This document shows, one piece after another, positions 16,925-25,862 of a DNA stretch of 64,000 nt. The translations under genes were made by a program, and so were the position numbers. The first letter of the stretch is position 1. Every line of letters starts with the position of its first letter. This DNA is from JAEUQQ01 sp963697285. Its GTDB lineage: Bacteria > Acidobacteriota > Vicinamibacteria > Vicinamibacterales > JAFNAJ01. The stretch covers positions 806,001 through 870,000 of the forward strand of contig CAVONI010000011.1 of the NCBI GenBank assembly GCA_963697285.1. The letters run 5' to 3'. The notes beneath the pieces were generated by a model. The model was not told the origin of the DNA. It worked only from the letters and a program-made list of their open reading frames with translations, and ran no database searches.

Positions 16925-17566
16925 ATGGAACACCGCGTTTCCGACATTCGCCGCCAGTACGTGAAGGGGCACCTGCGTCTCGAGGACCTCGATCCCGATC
17001 CCATCGCCCAGTTCAAGCAGTGGATGGACGTCGCCATCGCCACCGAGATGCCCGACCCCAATGCCATGAGCCTCGCGACGGCGACCACGTCGGGCGTGAC
17101 ATCACTGCGCACGGTGCTCCTGAAGGGCTACAGCGACGAGGGGTTCCTGTTCTTCACGAACCTCGAGAGCAACAAGGCCCGCGAGATTGCGGAGAACCCG
17201 AATGTGTCGCTGCTGTTCTACTGGCGTGAGCTGGAGCGACAGGTGATCGTGAACGGCACGGCGTCACGCCTGCCGCTCGCACGTGTGGCCGATTACTTCT
17301 TCTCGCGTCCGCGCGAGAGCCGCATTGCCGCGTGGGTCTCGCCGCAGAGCCGCGTCATCGACGCGCGCCGCACCCTCGAGTTGAAGTTCGAGGAGATGCT
17401 GTACAAGTTCGGCCAGGGCGAGATCCCCGTGCCTTCGTTCTGGGGCGGCTACCGTGTGACGCCGCGCACGATCGAGTTCTGGCAAGGCGGCGCCCATCGC
17501 CTGCACGACCGCTTCCAGTACCGCCGCGGCGAGACGGCCTGGATCGTCGAACGTCTCGCGCCCTGA
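16925..17566 (+). CDS. pdxH: Pyridoxamine 5'-phosphate oxidase
   Basis: 213 residues, the usual PdxH length. It catalyses FMN-dependent oxidation of pyridoxamine or pyridoxine 5'-phosphate to PLP in the cytoplasm. Family features in order: DIRRQYVKGHL (N-terminal RxxY), DPIAQFKQWMD, NAMSLATATTSGVTSLRTVLLKG with the FMN-binding RTVLLK, GFLFFTNLESNKAREIAENP, YWRELERQVIVNG, FFSRPRESRIAAWVSPQS, the substrate-site WGGYRVTP and a C-terminal HDRFQYRR...WIVERLAP. ATG at 16925 gives the canonical start. It stands alone between two intergenic repeats. Confidence 0.95.
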   Translation: MEHRVSDIRRQYVKGHLRLEDLDPDPIAQFKQWMDVAIATEMPDPNAMSLATATTSGVTSLRTVLLKGYSDEGFLFFTNLESNKAREIAENPNVSLLFYWRELERQVIVNGTASRLPLARVADYFFSRPRESRIAAWVSPQSRVIDARRTLELKFEEMLYKFGQGEIPVPSFWGGYRVTPRTIEFWQGGAHRLHDRFQYRRGETAWIVERLAP

Positions 17567-17974
17567 CATTCGCGCCGATCACGCCACTGGCCACCGGGCC
17601 GCACTGGGGTCCGGCCCCTGCACCTGTCACGGGGTTTACCCGTCCACCGCACCGATGGTCCCGGTCCGCGGCGTCAGCGGCGTCGGGTGTCGGTGGACGC
17701 GGGCGTGATCGTACAGCGTCCACCCGATGCAGGTCCCGACCGCGGGAACCGACACCCGGCGCCGCCGCCGCACCGCGCGACGGTGACATCGGGATCGGCG
17801 TGTCTGGCGAGCCGCCGGGGCATTGACGCGCACTGCACGCCGCATCGCGTGCGCCCCCACGCACGGAGTCGCGCGACATTCTGGCGGCGTATGACGCCCG
17901 TCATACCAACGCCGACCACGAGGCGCGAGACTCCCTCCACAGTCCACTGAACGTGCGCTGAGTGGGAGGCCCCG
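17567..17974. other. Intergenic regulatory region before the respiratory/nos operon
   Basis: No gene is supported. It has a degenerate copy of the GGGCCG...CGGCCC repeat at 17596-17617, which may terminate pdxH, and a perfect dyad at 17889. The frames that are open here on the minus strand are Arg-rich with no family similarity. Confidence 0.5.
17889..17906. promoter_or_regulatory. Perfect dyad, candidate operator of the nos/Rieske operon
   Basis: GTATGACG-CC-CGTCATAC, eight-base arms with a two-base spacer, 69 bases upstream of the first gene of a ten-gene respiratory operon. The inner ATGAC-N4-GTCAT half sites suit a dimeric regulator of the CRP/FNR size class, but no regulator gene is adjacent. 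Confidence 0.45.
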
Positions 17975-19939
17975 ATGCCCGTTGCCACACGCTTGCCGGG
18001 TCTGGCCGATTGGAAAGCCCAGGTGAAGTGTCAGGCCGGATGTCCGGTCTCGACCGATGCCGGCCGCTACGTGCAACTCATCGCCGAAGGGCGCGACGAA
18101 GACGCCTTCCTCGTCGCACGCGCCCCGAATCCCTTTGCCTCGATCTGTGGCCGTGTCTGCGCCGCGCCGTGTGAAGACGCCTGCCGGCGTGGGACCATCG
18201 ACGCGCCGGTGGCCATCCGGGCGCTCAAACGCTACGTCACCGAGCAATACGGCGTGGAGTCCGTCCGCCCCGACACGCAGGACGTGCTCGGCACCCATCC
18301 CCATGTCGAAGGCAACCGCGTCATCACGCAACAGCCCCTGACGCTGGGCGCGCCGCGGCTCACCGCGCGTCGGCGCGTGGCCGTGGTCGGTGCCGGCCCC
18401 GCCGGCATGGCCGCCGCACACGACCTGGCACTGCGCGGCTACGACGTCACCGTCTTCGAAGCCGCCGGCGAACCCGGCGGCATGGTGCGCTTCGGCATCC
18501 CCGAGTACCGGCTCCCCCGCTCTCTCATTCGCGCCGAAGTCGACAAGATCCTGGCCCTCGGCGTCACCCTGAAACTCGGGACACCGCTCACCAGGGAATT
18601 CGGTCTCGCCGCCCTGCGACGCGAGGGCTACGAGGCGGTCTTCCTGTCGGTCGGTGTCTCGACCGGGCGCGAACTCGACCTTCCCGGCGTCGAGCTCGAC
18701 GGCGTCGTCAAGGCCATCGACTACCTGCTCAACGTCAATCGCGGGTACCGTCTCGACCTCGGGCGCCGCGTCGTCGTGATCGGCGGCGGCTTCGTCGCCT
18801 TCGATGCCGCGCGCACGGCACTCCGGATCTCGCGCGAAGACGAAGTCGCGCAGCTCGAGGAGACATTCGCCGGCGAGACCGATGCGCGCGTGAAGGAAGC
18901 GTTCGACTCGGCGCGTGCGGCCCTGCGCGGAGGGGCCACCGAGGTCACCATCGTCTCGCTCGAGACCTTCGACGAGATGCCCGTCCTGCGCACGACGCAG
19001 GGACTCGAGGAGTTCGAGGAGGCGAAGCGCGAGGGCATTCACTTCCTCACGCGCTTCGGCCCGAAGCGCTTTCACGGCGAACGCCGCCTCGAGGCCATCG
19101 AGCTGCGCAAGGTGATCTCGGTCTTCGACGACACGGGCCGCTTCAACCCGCAGTACGACGACCTCGCGGTCGAGTCGATCGACGCCGACGCGTGCGTGCT
19201 GGCCATCGGGCAGCGCGCCGACGTGTCGTTCCTGGCCATCGACGATGGCGTGGCGCTGACACCCGGCGGCATCATCCGCGTGGATCGCGAGACGCTGGCG
19301 ACGTCGGCACCTGGCGTCTACGCCGGGGGCGACGTGGCCTTCGGCCCGCGCAACCTCATCGAGGCGGTCGCCAACGGCAAGCGCGCGGCGCGATCGATCC
19401 ACGAGTACCTCTCGCCGGCGTCGGCACGGCTCGAGTCGCTCATCGAGATCGAGCAGCTTCCGACCTCGCGCTACCGCATGATCACCGGCTTCGAGATCCT
19501 CGACCGCACCCCCCCGCCCACCCTGGATCTCGGGCGACGCACCGGCATCGCCGAGGTCGAGACGGGGTACGCGGCCGACGAAGCCCGTCGACAGGCGGCG
19601 CGATGCCTCGTGTGCCACGTGCAGACGATTTACGACCCCGAGGCCTGCGTCCTCTGCAATCGCTGCGTCGACGTGTGCCCCGAGTACTGCCTGGCCATCG
19701 TGCCCTTCAGCGACCTCGATCTCGACGACGCCACGCGCGCCGCGCTCGAGGAGCGTGCGCAGGGATCCGGGTTCCCACTCTCGGCCATGGTGAAAGACGA
19801 CGACCGCTGCATCCGGTGCGGGCTGTGCGCCATTCGGTGCCCCACCGAGGCAATGACGATGGAACGCTTCACGATCTCGGAACAGTTCGTCGCCGAGAGC
19901 CGTGACGACGTGGCACACACCGAGGGACGCCATGAGTGA
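17975..19939 (+). CDS. NAD(P)H-dependent FAD oxidoreductase with ferredoxin domain (GltD-like)
   Basis: 654 residues. The N-terminal GltD-type iron-sulfur part (VKCQAGCPVSTDAGRYV; CGRVCAAPCEDACRRG) leads to an FAD Rossmann motif VVGAGPAGMAAAHDLALRG, an NAD(P)H motif VVIGGGFVAFDAARTALR and the terminal YAGGDVAFGPRNLIEAVANG. The C terminus adds a 2x[4Fe-4S] ferredoxin domain (CVLCNRCVDVCPEYCL and CIRCGLCAIRCPTEAM). No membrane helix is seen, so it is cytoplasmic. As first gene of the Rieske/cytochrome b operon, overlapping the Rieske gene by eight bases, it would exchange electrons between NAD(P)H or ferredoxin and the quinone pool. Such proteins occur with Rieske/b complexes in anammox bacteria. 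Confidence 0.85.
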   Translation: MPVATRLPGLADWKAQVKCQAGCPVSTDAGRYVQLIAEGRDEDAFLVARAPNPFASICGRVCAAPCEDACRRGTIDAPVAIRALKRYVTEQYGVESVRPDTQDVLGTHPHVEGNRVITQQPLTLGAPRLTARRRVAVVGAGPAGMAAAHDLALRGYDVTVFEAAGEPGGMVRFGIPEYRLPRSLIRAEVDKILALGVTLKLGTPLTREFGLAALRREGYEAVFLSVGVSTGRELDLPGVELDGVVKAIDYLLNVNRGYRLDLGRRVVVIGGGFVAFDAARTALRISREDEVAQLEETFAGETDARVKEAFDSARAALRGGATEVTIVSLETFDEMPVLRTTQGLEEFEEAKREGIHFLTRFGPKRFHGERRLEAIELRKVISVFDDTGRFNPQYDDLAVESIDADACVLAIGQRADVSFLAIDDGVALTPGGIIRVDRETLATSAPGVYAGGDVAFGPRNLIEAVANGKRAARSIHEYLSPASARLESLIEIEQLPTSRYRMITGFEILDRTPPPTLDLGRRTGIAEVETGYAADEARRQAARCLVCHVQTIYDPEACVLCNRCVDVCPEYCLAIVPFSDLDLDDATRAALEERAQGSGFPLSAMVKDDDRCIRCGLCAIRCPTEAMTMERFTISEQFVAESRDDVAHTEGRHE

Positions 19940-20489
19940 GCACGCGAAGGATGCAGGACACGATGCGCCGCACGGCGCCACGCCTCGGGCCGGTGGAGAC
20001 CGGCGCCAGTTCCTGATCAAGCTCGGCATCGGCGCAGGCGGCGTGGCGATCGGCGCGCAGTCGGCGGCGTCGCTGCGGTCGCTCGTGCCGAACGTCTCGT
20101 ATGACGCGCCGACGACCGTGAAGCTGGGCAACCCGACCGACTTCCCGGACGGGCTCAAGTTCCTGCCCGACGAACGGCTGTTCGTGTTCAGGGCCGGCAA
20201 GACGTTCCACGCGATCTCGGCGGTGTGCACGCACCTCGGGTGCACTGTTCGCGCCGAGGCGTTGTCACAGGTCGAAGAGACGCAGGTCGGCGGGCAGCCG
20301 ATGCGGCTCACTCACCGGTTCAACTGCCCGTGTCACGGCTCGCGCTACACCGGGGATGGCACGGCGGTGTCGGGCCCCGCGCCGAAGGCCCTCGCCTGGT
20401 ATCACCTCTCGGTCGCCACCGACGACGGCCAGCTCGTCGTCGACCTGGCGCACGAGGTCGAACACGACTTCCGCCTGACGCTCGCCTGA
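19932..20489 (+). CDS. Rieske [2Fe-2S] protein
   Basis: 185 residues from ATG at 19932. A Tat-type N terminus with DRRQFLIKLGIG and a hydrophobic GAGGVAIGAQSAAS stretch serves as anchor. The cluster motifs CTHLGC and CPCHGS hold the two Cys and two His ligands, followed by GPAPKALAWY. The domain faces the periplasm and takes electrons from quinol at the cytochrome b site, passing them to cytochrome c. It overlaps the preceding oxidoreductase (ATGAGTGA) and lies ten bases before cytochrome b. Confidence 0.93.
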   Translation: MSEHAKDAGHDAPHGATPRAGGDRRQFLIKLGIGAGGVAIGAQSAASLRSLVPNVSYDAPTTVKLGNPTDFPDGLKFLPDERLFVFRAGKTFHAISAVCTHLGCTVRAEALSQVEETQVGGQPMRLTHRFNCPCHGSRYTGDGTAVSGPAPKALAWYHLSVATDDGQLVVDLAHEVEHDFRLTLA

Positions 20490-20499
20490 GGAGGCCATT

Positions 20500-21849
20500 G
20501 TGAAGCTGCCGTTCTTCCATCGCGCCCCCGACGAGGCTACGGCGCCGGGTGTGCATCCCACGCGCCTCTGGAGCCTGCGCCCGAAGTCCGACCGCGAGGC
20601 GGGCGATGCGGTCGTCTCGAACTTCCTCCTGCACTGGTTCCCGGCGAAGGTCTACAAGCCGTCACTCGACTGGAACTACTCGTTCTGGCTCGGCACCGTG
20701 TCGGCGGCCCTGTTCCTCCTGCTGATCGTGTCGGGGCTCCCGCTGCTCTTCCTCTACGTCCCGTCGGTCGAGCGTGCCTACCAGTCGGTGAAGGACATCG
20801 AATACGTCGTCACGTTCGGCTGGTGGATCCGCGCGGTGCACCGCATCGGCGCGCACCTGATGGTCGTCGCGGTGGTGCTGCACCTGGTGCGCGTGTTCCT
20901 CACCGGCGCCTACAAGAACGGCGTGGGAGCCGGCCAGCAGCGTGAATGGAACTGGGTCATCGGTGTCGTGATGCTGCTGCTGACCCTGTTCCTGTCGTTC
21001 ACCGGGTACCTGCTGCCGTGGGACCAGCTGGCGTACTGGGCGGTGACCGTGGGCACGAACATCGCCTCGTCGGTGCCGTTCATCGGCCCGGACGTGCGCG
21101 AGTTGATGATTGGCGGCCGCACGATCGAACAGGCCACGCTCATCCGGTTCTACGTGCTGCACTGCATCATGCTGCCGGGTGCACTGGGCGTGCTGTTCGC
21201 GTATCACATGTGGCGCGTCCGCAGGGACGGCGGCCTGGCGAAAGCCGACCGGGTCGCGGTGCTGCCGTCGGCGCGTCCGACGACGCCCGTGGCCTCGAAG
21301 ACCTACACGTTGCTCGGCGTGGCGCGTGGCACGGCGCCCACGGTGCGGACGTCGGCGCTCGATGCGCCCGACCTGACCGTCAACGCCGTCCCCGACCTGT
21401 CGCGACGCGCGATGATCGTGGTGCTGGCGACGTTTGCCATCGTCAGCATCATGGCCAGCGGCATTCCGTCGCCCCTCGAGGAACCCGCCAACGCGCTGGT
21501 GACGCCCAACCCGGCGAAGGCGCCCTGGTACTTCCTGTGGCTGCAGGAGATCGTCACCGACACGACCATCCGCCTCGGGTCGTTCACCATCAATGGAGCC
21601 TTCGTGGGCGGCGTCATCCTGCCGGGACTGCTGGTGACGCTCATGACGATCTGGCCGTGGCTCGACCGGAGCCCCGCGGCGGCGGCGGGCCGGTGGTTCC
21701 CGCGCGAGCGCCGCACGCAGAACCAGGTGTTCCTCTTCATCGTGTTCCTGGTGCTCGTGTTCACCGTGATCGGCATGTTCCTGCGTGGCCCGTACTGGAA
21801 CTTCTACTGGCCGTGGGAATCGTGGCCCGACATCCCGACCCGCATCTGA
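20500..21849 (+). CDS. Cytochrome b of a Rieske/cytochrome b complex
   Basis: 449 residues from GTG at 20500 with GAGGAG upstream. It combines the heme-binding N-terminal four-helix part and the C-terminal (subunit IV-like) part. Haem ligands: in helix B VHRIGAHLMVVAVVLH provides histidines 14 apart; in helix D LHCIMLPGALGVLFAYH provides histidines 15 apart, the spacing of b6-type rather than mitochondrial-type proteins. The quinol-site motif appears as AKAPWYFLWLQE, the variant seen in menaquinol-oxidising complexes instead of PEWY. It transfers electrons across the membrane and pumps protons via the Q cycle. The genes on both sides are its Rieske and cytochrome c partners. Confidence 0.93.
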   Translation: MKLPFFHRAPDEATAPGVHPTRLWSLRPKSDREAGDAVVSNFLLHWFPAKVYKPSLDWNYSFWLGTVSAALFLLLIVSGLPLLFLYVPSVERAYQSVKDIEYVVTFGWWIRAVHRIGAHLMVVAVVLHLVRVFLTGAYKNGVGAGQQREWNWVIGVVMLLLTLFLSFTGYLLPWDQLAYWAVTVGTNIASSVPFIGPDVRELMIGGRTIEQATLIRFYVLHCIMLPGALGVLFAYHMWRVRRDGGLAKADRVAVLPSARPTTPVASKTYTLLGVARGTAPTVRTSALDAPDLTVNAVPDLSRRAMIVVLATFAIVSIMASGIPSPLEEPANALVTPNPAKAPWYFLWLQEIVTDTTIRLGSFTINGAFVGGVILPGLLVTLMTIWPWLDRSPAAAAGRWFPRERRTQNQVFLFIVFLVLVFTVIGMFLRGPYWNFYWPWESWPDIPTRI

Positions 21850-21860
21850 GGACTCTTCCG

Positions 21861-23109
21861 ATGGAAAAGCGGACCACGTCTCCCTATCCGTCGATCGACC
21901 GGCCGGTGCTGGCGGTCATCGGCGTCGTGCTGGTCGGCGCCACGGCGTTCTTCGCCTACAGCGACCGGCAGCACGACTACAAGTGGTACCAGGCCGAGTT
22001 CCGCCGCCAGGTGGCCGAGAGATTCGGCGACGAGAAGGCTGCAGGCGTCCGGGCGGGCATTCAGCAGGTCTGGATCCCCGGCTTGCAGCGTGCCGACCGG
22101 TGCACCACCTGCCACCAGGCCGTGGCGTGGAAGGGATTCGAACAGGCTGACGAGCCCCTCCGCACCCATCCGCCCGACATCCTCAAGACCCATCCGCCCG
22201 AGCAGTTCGGATGCACGTCGTGCCATGGCGGACAAGGCTGGGCGATCGACAGCGACGCGGCGCACGGCAACGTTGCGCACTGGGAAGAGCCCCTGCTGAG
22301 CGCGTCGCTGGGCGAGGCCTACTCGATGGGCGACAACAAGTCGTCGCTGCTGCAGATGAACTGCAACGTGTGCCATCGCTACGAGCGCGAGACGCCCGGT
22401 GCCGGGATGATCAACCGCGCCAAGGCCCTCGTCGAGGAAAAGGGCTGTCGCGCCTGCCATGTCATCAACGGGCGTGGCGGCACGATCGGTCCCGATCTGA
22501 CGGCCGTTGGCGAGAAGGCGCCCGAGCAGTACCGAATATGGGCGCCTCTCAGGGCAGCAGACCGCGTTCGCCTGGCACGTCGCGCACCTCAAGGATCCGC
22601 GCGCGCTGGTGCAGGACTCGGTGATGCCCAACTTCCACCTCTCGACGACCGACGCGCAGGCCCTGTCGATGCTGGTGCTCTCGTGGCGTCCCGTGCCGAT
22701 GAGCGCCGAGTTCCTGGCCGGCGTGCCGCGCGCCGACCCCCAGACCGCCGAACAGAAGCGGGCCGAGGAAGAGATGAAGACCGGTCCGGGGGCGTGGTTC
22801 GTGGAGACCGGCTGCTTCGTCTGCCACTCGATCTCGGCGCTCGGCGTGCGGAGCCCGGCGCAGATCGGCCCCGACCTGTCGACCGCCGTCGAGGACACGC
22901 AGAAGCGGTTCGGCATGACCGTCGACGACTTCATCATGAATCCGACCGGGACCATGTCGGTCGTGCTCTCGCGGCAGATCGTGCTCGACACGGCGCAACG
23001 GAAGGTCGCCATCCAGAAACTGCGCGATGCCTTCGCCGAGCACCAGCGCCAGCAGGCCGCTGGTGCGGGCGCGGGAGTCGCATCCGTCAGCCACTCGCCA
23101 GGTTCATAG
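21861..23109 (+). CDS. Membrane-anchored pentaheme cytochrome c (split by +1 frameshift)
   Basis: A short cytoplasmic start and one N-terminal helix (VLAVIGVVLVGATAFFAY) anchor a periplasmic domain with five CXXCH sites: CTTCH, CTSCH, CNVCH and CRACH in the first frame, and CFVCH in the second. The reading frame breaks near 22532. Dropping one C from TACCGAATATGG restores EQYEYGRLSGQQTAFAWHVAHL and a 415-residue product, with length then divisible by three. The extra base sits in a CC pair, so an assembly error or recent mutation is likely. It would carry electrons from the Rieske/b complex to NosZ. ATG at 21861 is 11 bases after the cytochrome b stop. Confidence 0.85.
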
Positions 23110-23126
23110 CTCACCGCATGGCGCGT

Positions 23127-23154
23127 ACCGGGTCTGCCGCTTGCGCGACCCGGT
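23127..23154 (+). other. Intercistronic hairpin before nosZ
   Basis: ACCGGGTC and GACCCGGT form an 8-bp stem with a 12-base loop in the 136-base gap between the cytochrome c gene and nosZ. No T run follows, so it may be an mRNA processing or stabilising element that lets nosZ be expressed at a different level. Confidence 0.35.
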
Positions 23155-23245
23155 GCGCGTCGACCCAGCCACGGCGAGTGCCTCCGGCCACTCGTCGGGC
23201 CCACCTGCCGTCACCGGCCGGACGCGTTCATCGAGGAGATCGCAC

Positions 23246-25105
23246 ATGAGTGGGACACGCTTGCGCACAGCCGTCTGGGCCGTCGTGGGAGTCGCCGTAC
23301 TTGCCGTTACCGTGAACCGCTGCGCCCCCAGCGCACCCAAGGGCCGCCAGGAACGCGCTGCGGCCACGTCGGATGCCGCCGTCGCAGCCATGAAGACCTA
23401 CGTCGCCCCCGGCGACCTCGATGAGTACTACTTCTTCGCCTCGGGCGGGCACTCGGGCCAGGTCTATGTGTACGGCGTGCCGTCCATGCGGCACCTGTCG
23501 ACGATTCCCGTCTTCACGCCGTACCCGGCCACCGGCTACGGGTTCGACGACGAGAGCAAGGCGATGCTCGGGGGACTGACGTGGGGCGACGTGCACCACC
23601 CGTCGCTCTCGGAGACGAACGGCGACTATGACGGGCGCTGGCTCTTCGTCAACGAGATGAACGGTCGTGTCGCGCGCATCGACTTGCGCGATTTCAAGAC
23701 CAAGCAGATCTTCGGGCCGGTACCGAACATCTCCGGCAACCACGGATCGGCGTTCGTGACGCCGAACACCGAGTACTCCGTCATGGCGTCGCGCTTCTCG
23801 ATTCCCCTCCCCAAGGGCACGGCGGTCGAGGTGGCCAAGTACGCGACCGACTACAAGGGTGTGGTCTCGGGCATCAAGATCGACAAGACGACCGGCGAGA
23901 TGTCGTATGGCTGGCAGGTGCTGATGCCGCCGTTCGACTACGACCTCGGCGACGCGGGCAAGCTCGTGTCTGACGGCTGGGTGTTCTTCACGGCGTACAA
24001 CGCCGAGCGCGCGACCGGCAAGCTCGAGGTGACGGCGTCGCAGCGCGACCGCGATTACATCGCCGCAGTCGATTGGCGCGCGGCACAGAAGGCGACCGAC
24101 GAAGGCAAGGGCGACATGATCGGGGGCGTCAAGGTGCTCGATCCGAGGAAGGTGCCTGGCGTCGTGTACCTGATGCCGATGGGCAAGTCGCCGCACGGGG
24201 TGGACGTGTCGCCCGATGGCAAGTACATCATCGGCTCGGGCAAGCTGCAGGGCGTGACGGTGGCGTTCAACTGGGAGAAGGTCCAGACGGCCATCCGCAA
24301 CAAGGACTTCGCGGGGGAGGAAGACGGCATCCCCGTGCTCAAGTACGAATCGATCAAGGACGCCGAGATTCCCGTCGGCCTCGGCCCCCTGCACACGCAG
24401 TTCGGGCCGGACGGCTGGGCCTACACCTCGCTGTTCGTCGACTCGGCCATCGCGAAGTGGAAGCTGGGCACCTGGGAAGTCGTCGACAAGATCCCGATGT
24501 CGTACTCGATCGGCCACCTGTCGGCCGCCGAGGGTGACACGGTCAGTCCCGACGGCAAGTACCTGATCGGCCTCAACAAGCTGTCGCACGGCCGTCACCT
24601 GTCGGTCGGGCCGTCGCAGCCGGAGTCGTCGCAACTCGTCGACATCAGCGAAGAGAAGATGAAGTTGCTCTACGACGCCTTCACCGAACCCGAGCCGCAC
24701 TACGCGCAGATCATCAAGGCTGACAAGCTCAAGCCGATCGAGGTGTATCCGCAGGCGGAGAACAAGCACCCGCTGGCCATCTGGGACGTCAAGGACGCCG
24801 GCGTGACGCGAAACGGCAACAAGGTGCTCGTCAAGATGGTCGCAGTGCGCTCGACGCTCACGCCCACCGACTTCGAAATCCGCCCGGGCGACGAGGTCAA
24901 GATTGCCATCACGAACATCGAGCAGACCACCGACGAGCTCCACGGTTTCGGTCTGCTCGACTACAACATCAACATCGTCGTCGATCCGGGCGAGACGAAG
25001 ACGGTGACGTTCAAGGCCGACAAGAAGGGCGTCTTCCCGTACTACTGCACGAATTTCTGCTCGGCACTCCACCAGGAGATGCAGGGCTACATGATCGTGC
25101 GGTAG
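23246..25105 (+). CDS. nosZ: Nitrous oxide reductase, clade II (Sec-dependent)
   Basis: 619 residues. It reduces N2O to N2 in the periplasm. The N terminus is a Sec-type signal (TAVWAVVGVAVLAVTV) with no twin arginine, which with the cytochrome/Rieske/nosB-type neighbourhood places it in the atypical clade II. The beta-propeller supplies the CuZ histidines, visible in GDVHHPSLSET, GNHGSAF, KSPHGVDVSPDGKY, PLHTQFG and SIGHLSA. The C-terminal cupredoxin domain has the CuA motif CTNFCSALHQEMQGYM (C-x3-C-x3-H-x2-M) preceded by DELHGFG. ATG at 23246 is preceded by GAGGAGA. A GC-rich hairpin follows the stop. Confidence 0.97.
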   Translation: MSGTRLRTAVWAVVGVAVLAVTVNRCAPSAPKGRQERAAATSDAAVAAMKTYVAPGDLDEYYFFASGGHSGQVYVYGVPSMRHLSTIPVFTPYPATGYGFDDESKAMLGGLTWGDVHHPSLSETNGDYDGRWLFVNEMNGRVARIDLRDFKTKQIFGPVPNISGNHGSAFVTPNTEYSVMASRFSIPLPKGTAVEVAKYATDYKGVVSGIKIDKTTGEMSYGWQVLMPPFDYDLGDAGKLVSDGWVFFTAYNAERATGKLEVTASQRDRDYIAAVDWRAAQKATDEGKGDMIGGVKVLDPRKVPGVVYLMPMGKSPHGVDVSPDGKYIIGSGKLQGVTVAFNWEKVQTAIRNKDFAGEEDGIPVLKYESIKDAEIPVGLGPLHTQFGPDGWAYTSLFVDSAIAKWKLGTWEVVDKIPMSYSIGHLSAAEGDTVSPDGKYLIGLNKLSHGRHLSVGPSQPESSQLVDISEEKMKLLYDAFTEPEPHYAQIIKADKLKPIEVYPQAENKHPLAIWDVKDAGVTRNGNKVLVKMVAVRSTLTPTDFEIRPGDEVKIAITNIEQTTDELHGFGLLDYNINIVVDPGETKTVTFKADKKGVFPYYCTNFCSALHQEMQGYMIVR

Positions 25106-25124
25106 CCGCCTGCAGTTCGCGCGG

Positions 25125-25152
25125 GGTGCCCGGGCCGCGTGACCCGGGCACC
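25125..25152 (+). terminator. Strong hairpin after nosZ
   Basis: GGTGCCCGGG and CCCGGGCACC make a 10-bp stem with an eight-base loop, 19 bases after the nosZ stop. No T run; it may attenuate transcription into the accessory nos genes or protect the nosZ message 3' end. Confidence 0.45.
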
Positions 25153-25220
25153 TCGCCTCCGTCCGACGTACGCGCTGCGCGGCCATACCACTCCGGTGTC
25201 GCCACGCGCGGAGGTCTCCG

Positions 25221-25862
25221 ATGCACGCGTTCTTCGTCCGATTCAACCGTCTCCTGAATGCCCCCCTCGATCTCGGGCCGCGGGTATCGCTCATCGCGGC
25301 CGCGCTGCTCCTCGCGGCCGTGTACTTCTTCCCGCTCTGGAACATGACGATGTTCGCGCCGCAGTATCCCGAGGGGCTGCGCCTCGACATCTACAGCTAC
25401 GCGCTCGTCGGTGGCAACGGTGGGCAGGACCTGAAGGAGATCAACCTGCTCAACCACTACATCGGGATGCGCGACCTCGCCATCGCGGAGTTCACCGAGT
25501 TCAAGTGGCTGCCGTTCGCCGTGGGCATCATCGGGTTGCTGTACCTGCGCGCATCGATCATCGGCACGCTCGGGACGCTGCTCGATGTGTTCGTGGTCAA
25601 CGTGTACCTCTCGCTCTTCTCGCTCTGGTCGTTCGGGTACAAGCTCTACTCGTACGGCCACACGCTGTCGCCGACGGCCTCGGTCAAGGTGCCCCCGTTC
25701 ATGCCACCGATGTTCGGCTACAAGCAACTGGCGAACTTCGAGGTCTACTCGTACCCGGCATTGGCGTCGTATGCGATGGCACTCTCGACCCTCCTGGTCA
25801 CGGCGGCGCTGGTCGTCACGTGGGTGCGCGCGCGGCGCGAGCCGACGACTGCATCAGCATGA
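25221..25862 (+). CDS. NosB-like integral membrane protein
   Basis: 213 residues with four predicted membrane helices (RVSLIAAALLLAAVYFF; LPFAVGIIGLLYLRASIIG; TLLDVFVVNVYLSLFSLW; YAMALSTLLVTAALVVTWV). Extended loops carry LWNMTMFAPQYPEGLRLDIYSY, NHYIGM and KVPPFMPPMFGYKQLANF. The position, directly between nosZ and nosD, is that of nosB in clade II nos clusters, whose product is a membrane protein needed for N2O respiration. The assignment rests on position and topology. ATG at 25221 has GGAGG in range (GCGGAGGTCTCCG). Its stop overlaps the nosD ATG. Confidence 0.65.
   Translation: MHAFFVRFNRLLNAPLDLGPRVSLIAAALLLAAVYFFPLWNMTMFAPQYPEGLRLDIYSYALVGGNGGQDLKEINLLNHYIGMRDLAIAEFTEFKWLPFAVGIIGLLYLRASIIGTLGTLLDVFVVNVYLSLFSLWSFGYKLYSYGHTLSPTASVKVPPFMPPMFGYKQLANFEVYSYPALASYAMALSTLLVTAALVVTWVRARREPTTASA

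Noticed and set aside
17636..20311. Minus-strand open frame of 891 codons
   Set aside because: It is antisense to the GltD-like oxidoreductase and Rieske genes, has no family motifs, is rich in Arg/Asp/Gly, and is explained by the high GC of the real genes opposite.
23228..25390. Minus-strand open frame of 720 codons
   Set aside because: Antisense to nosZ, which has a complete set of copper-site motifs on the plus strand.
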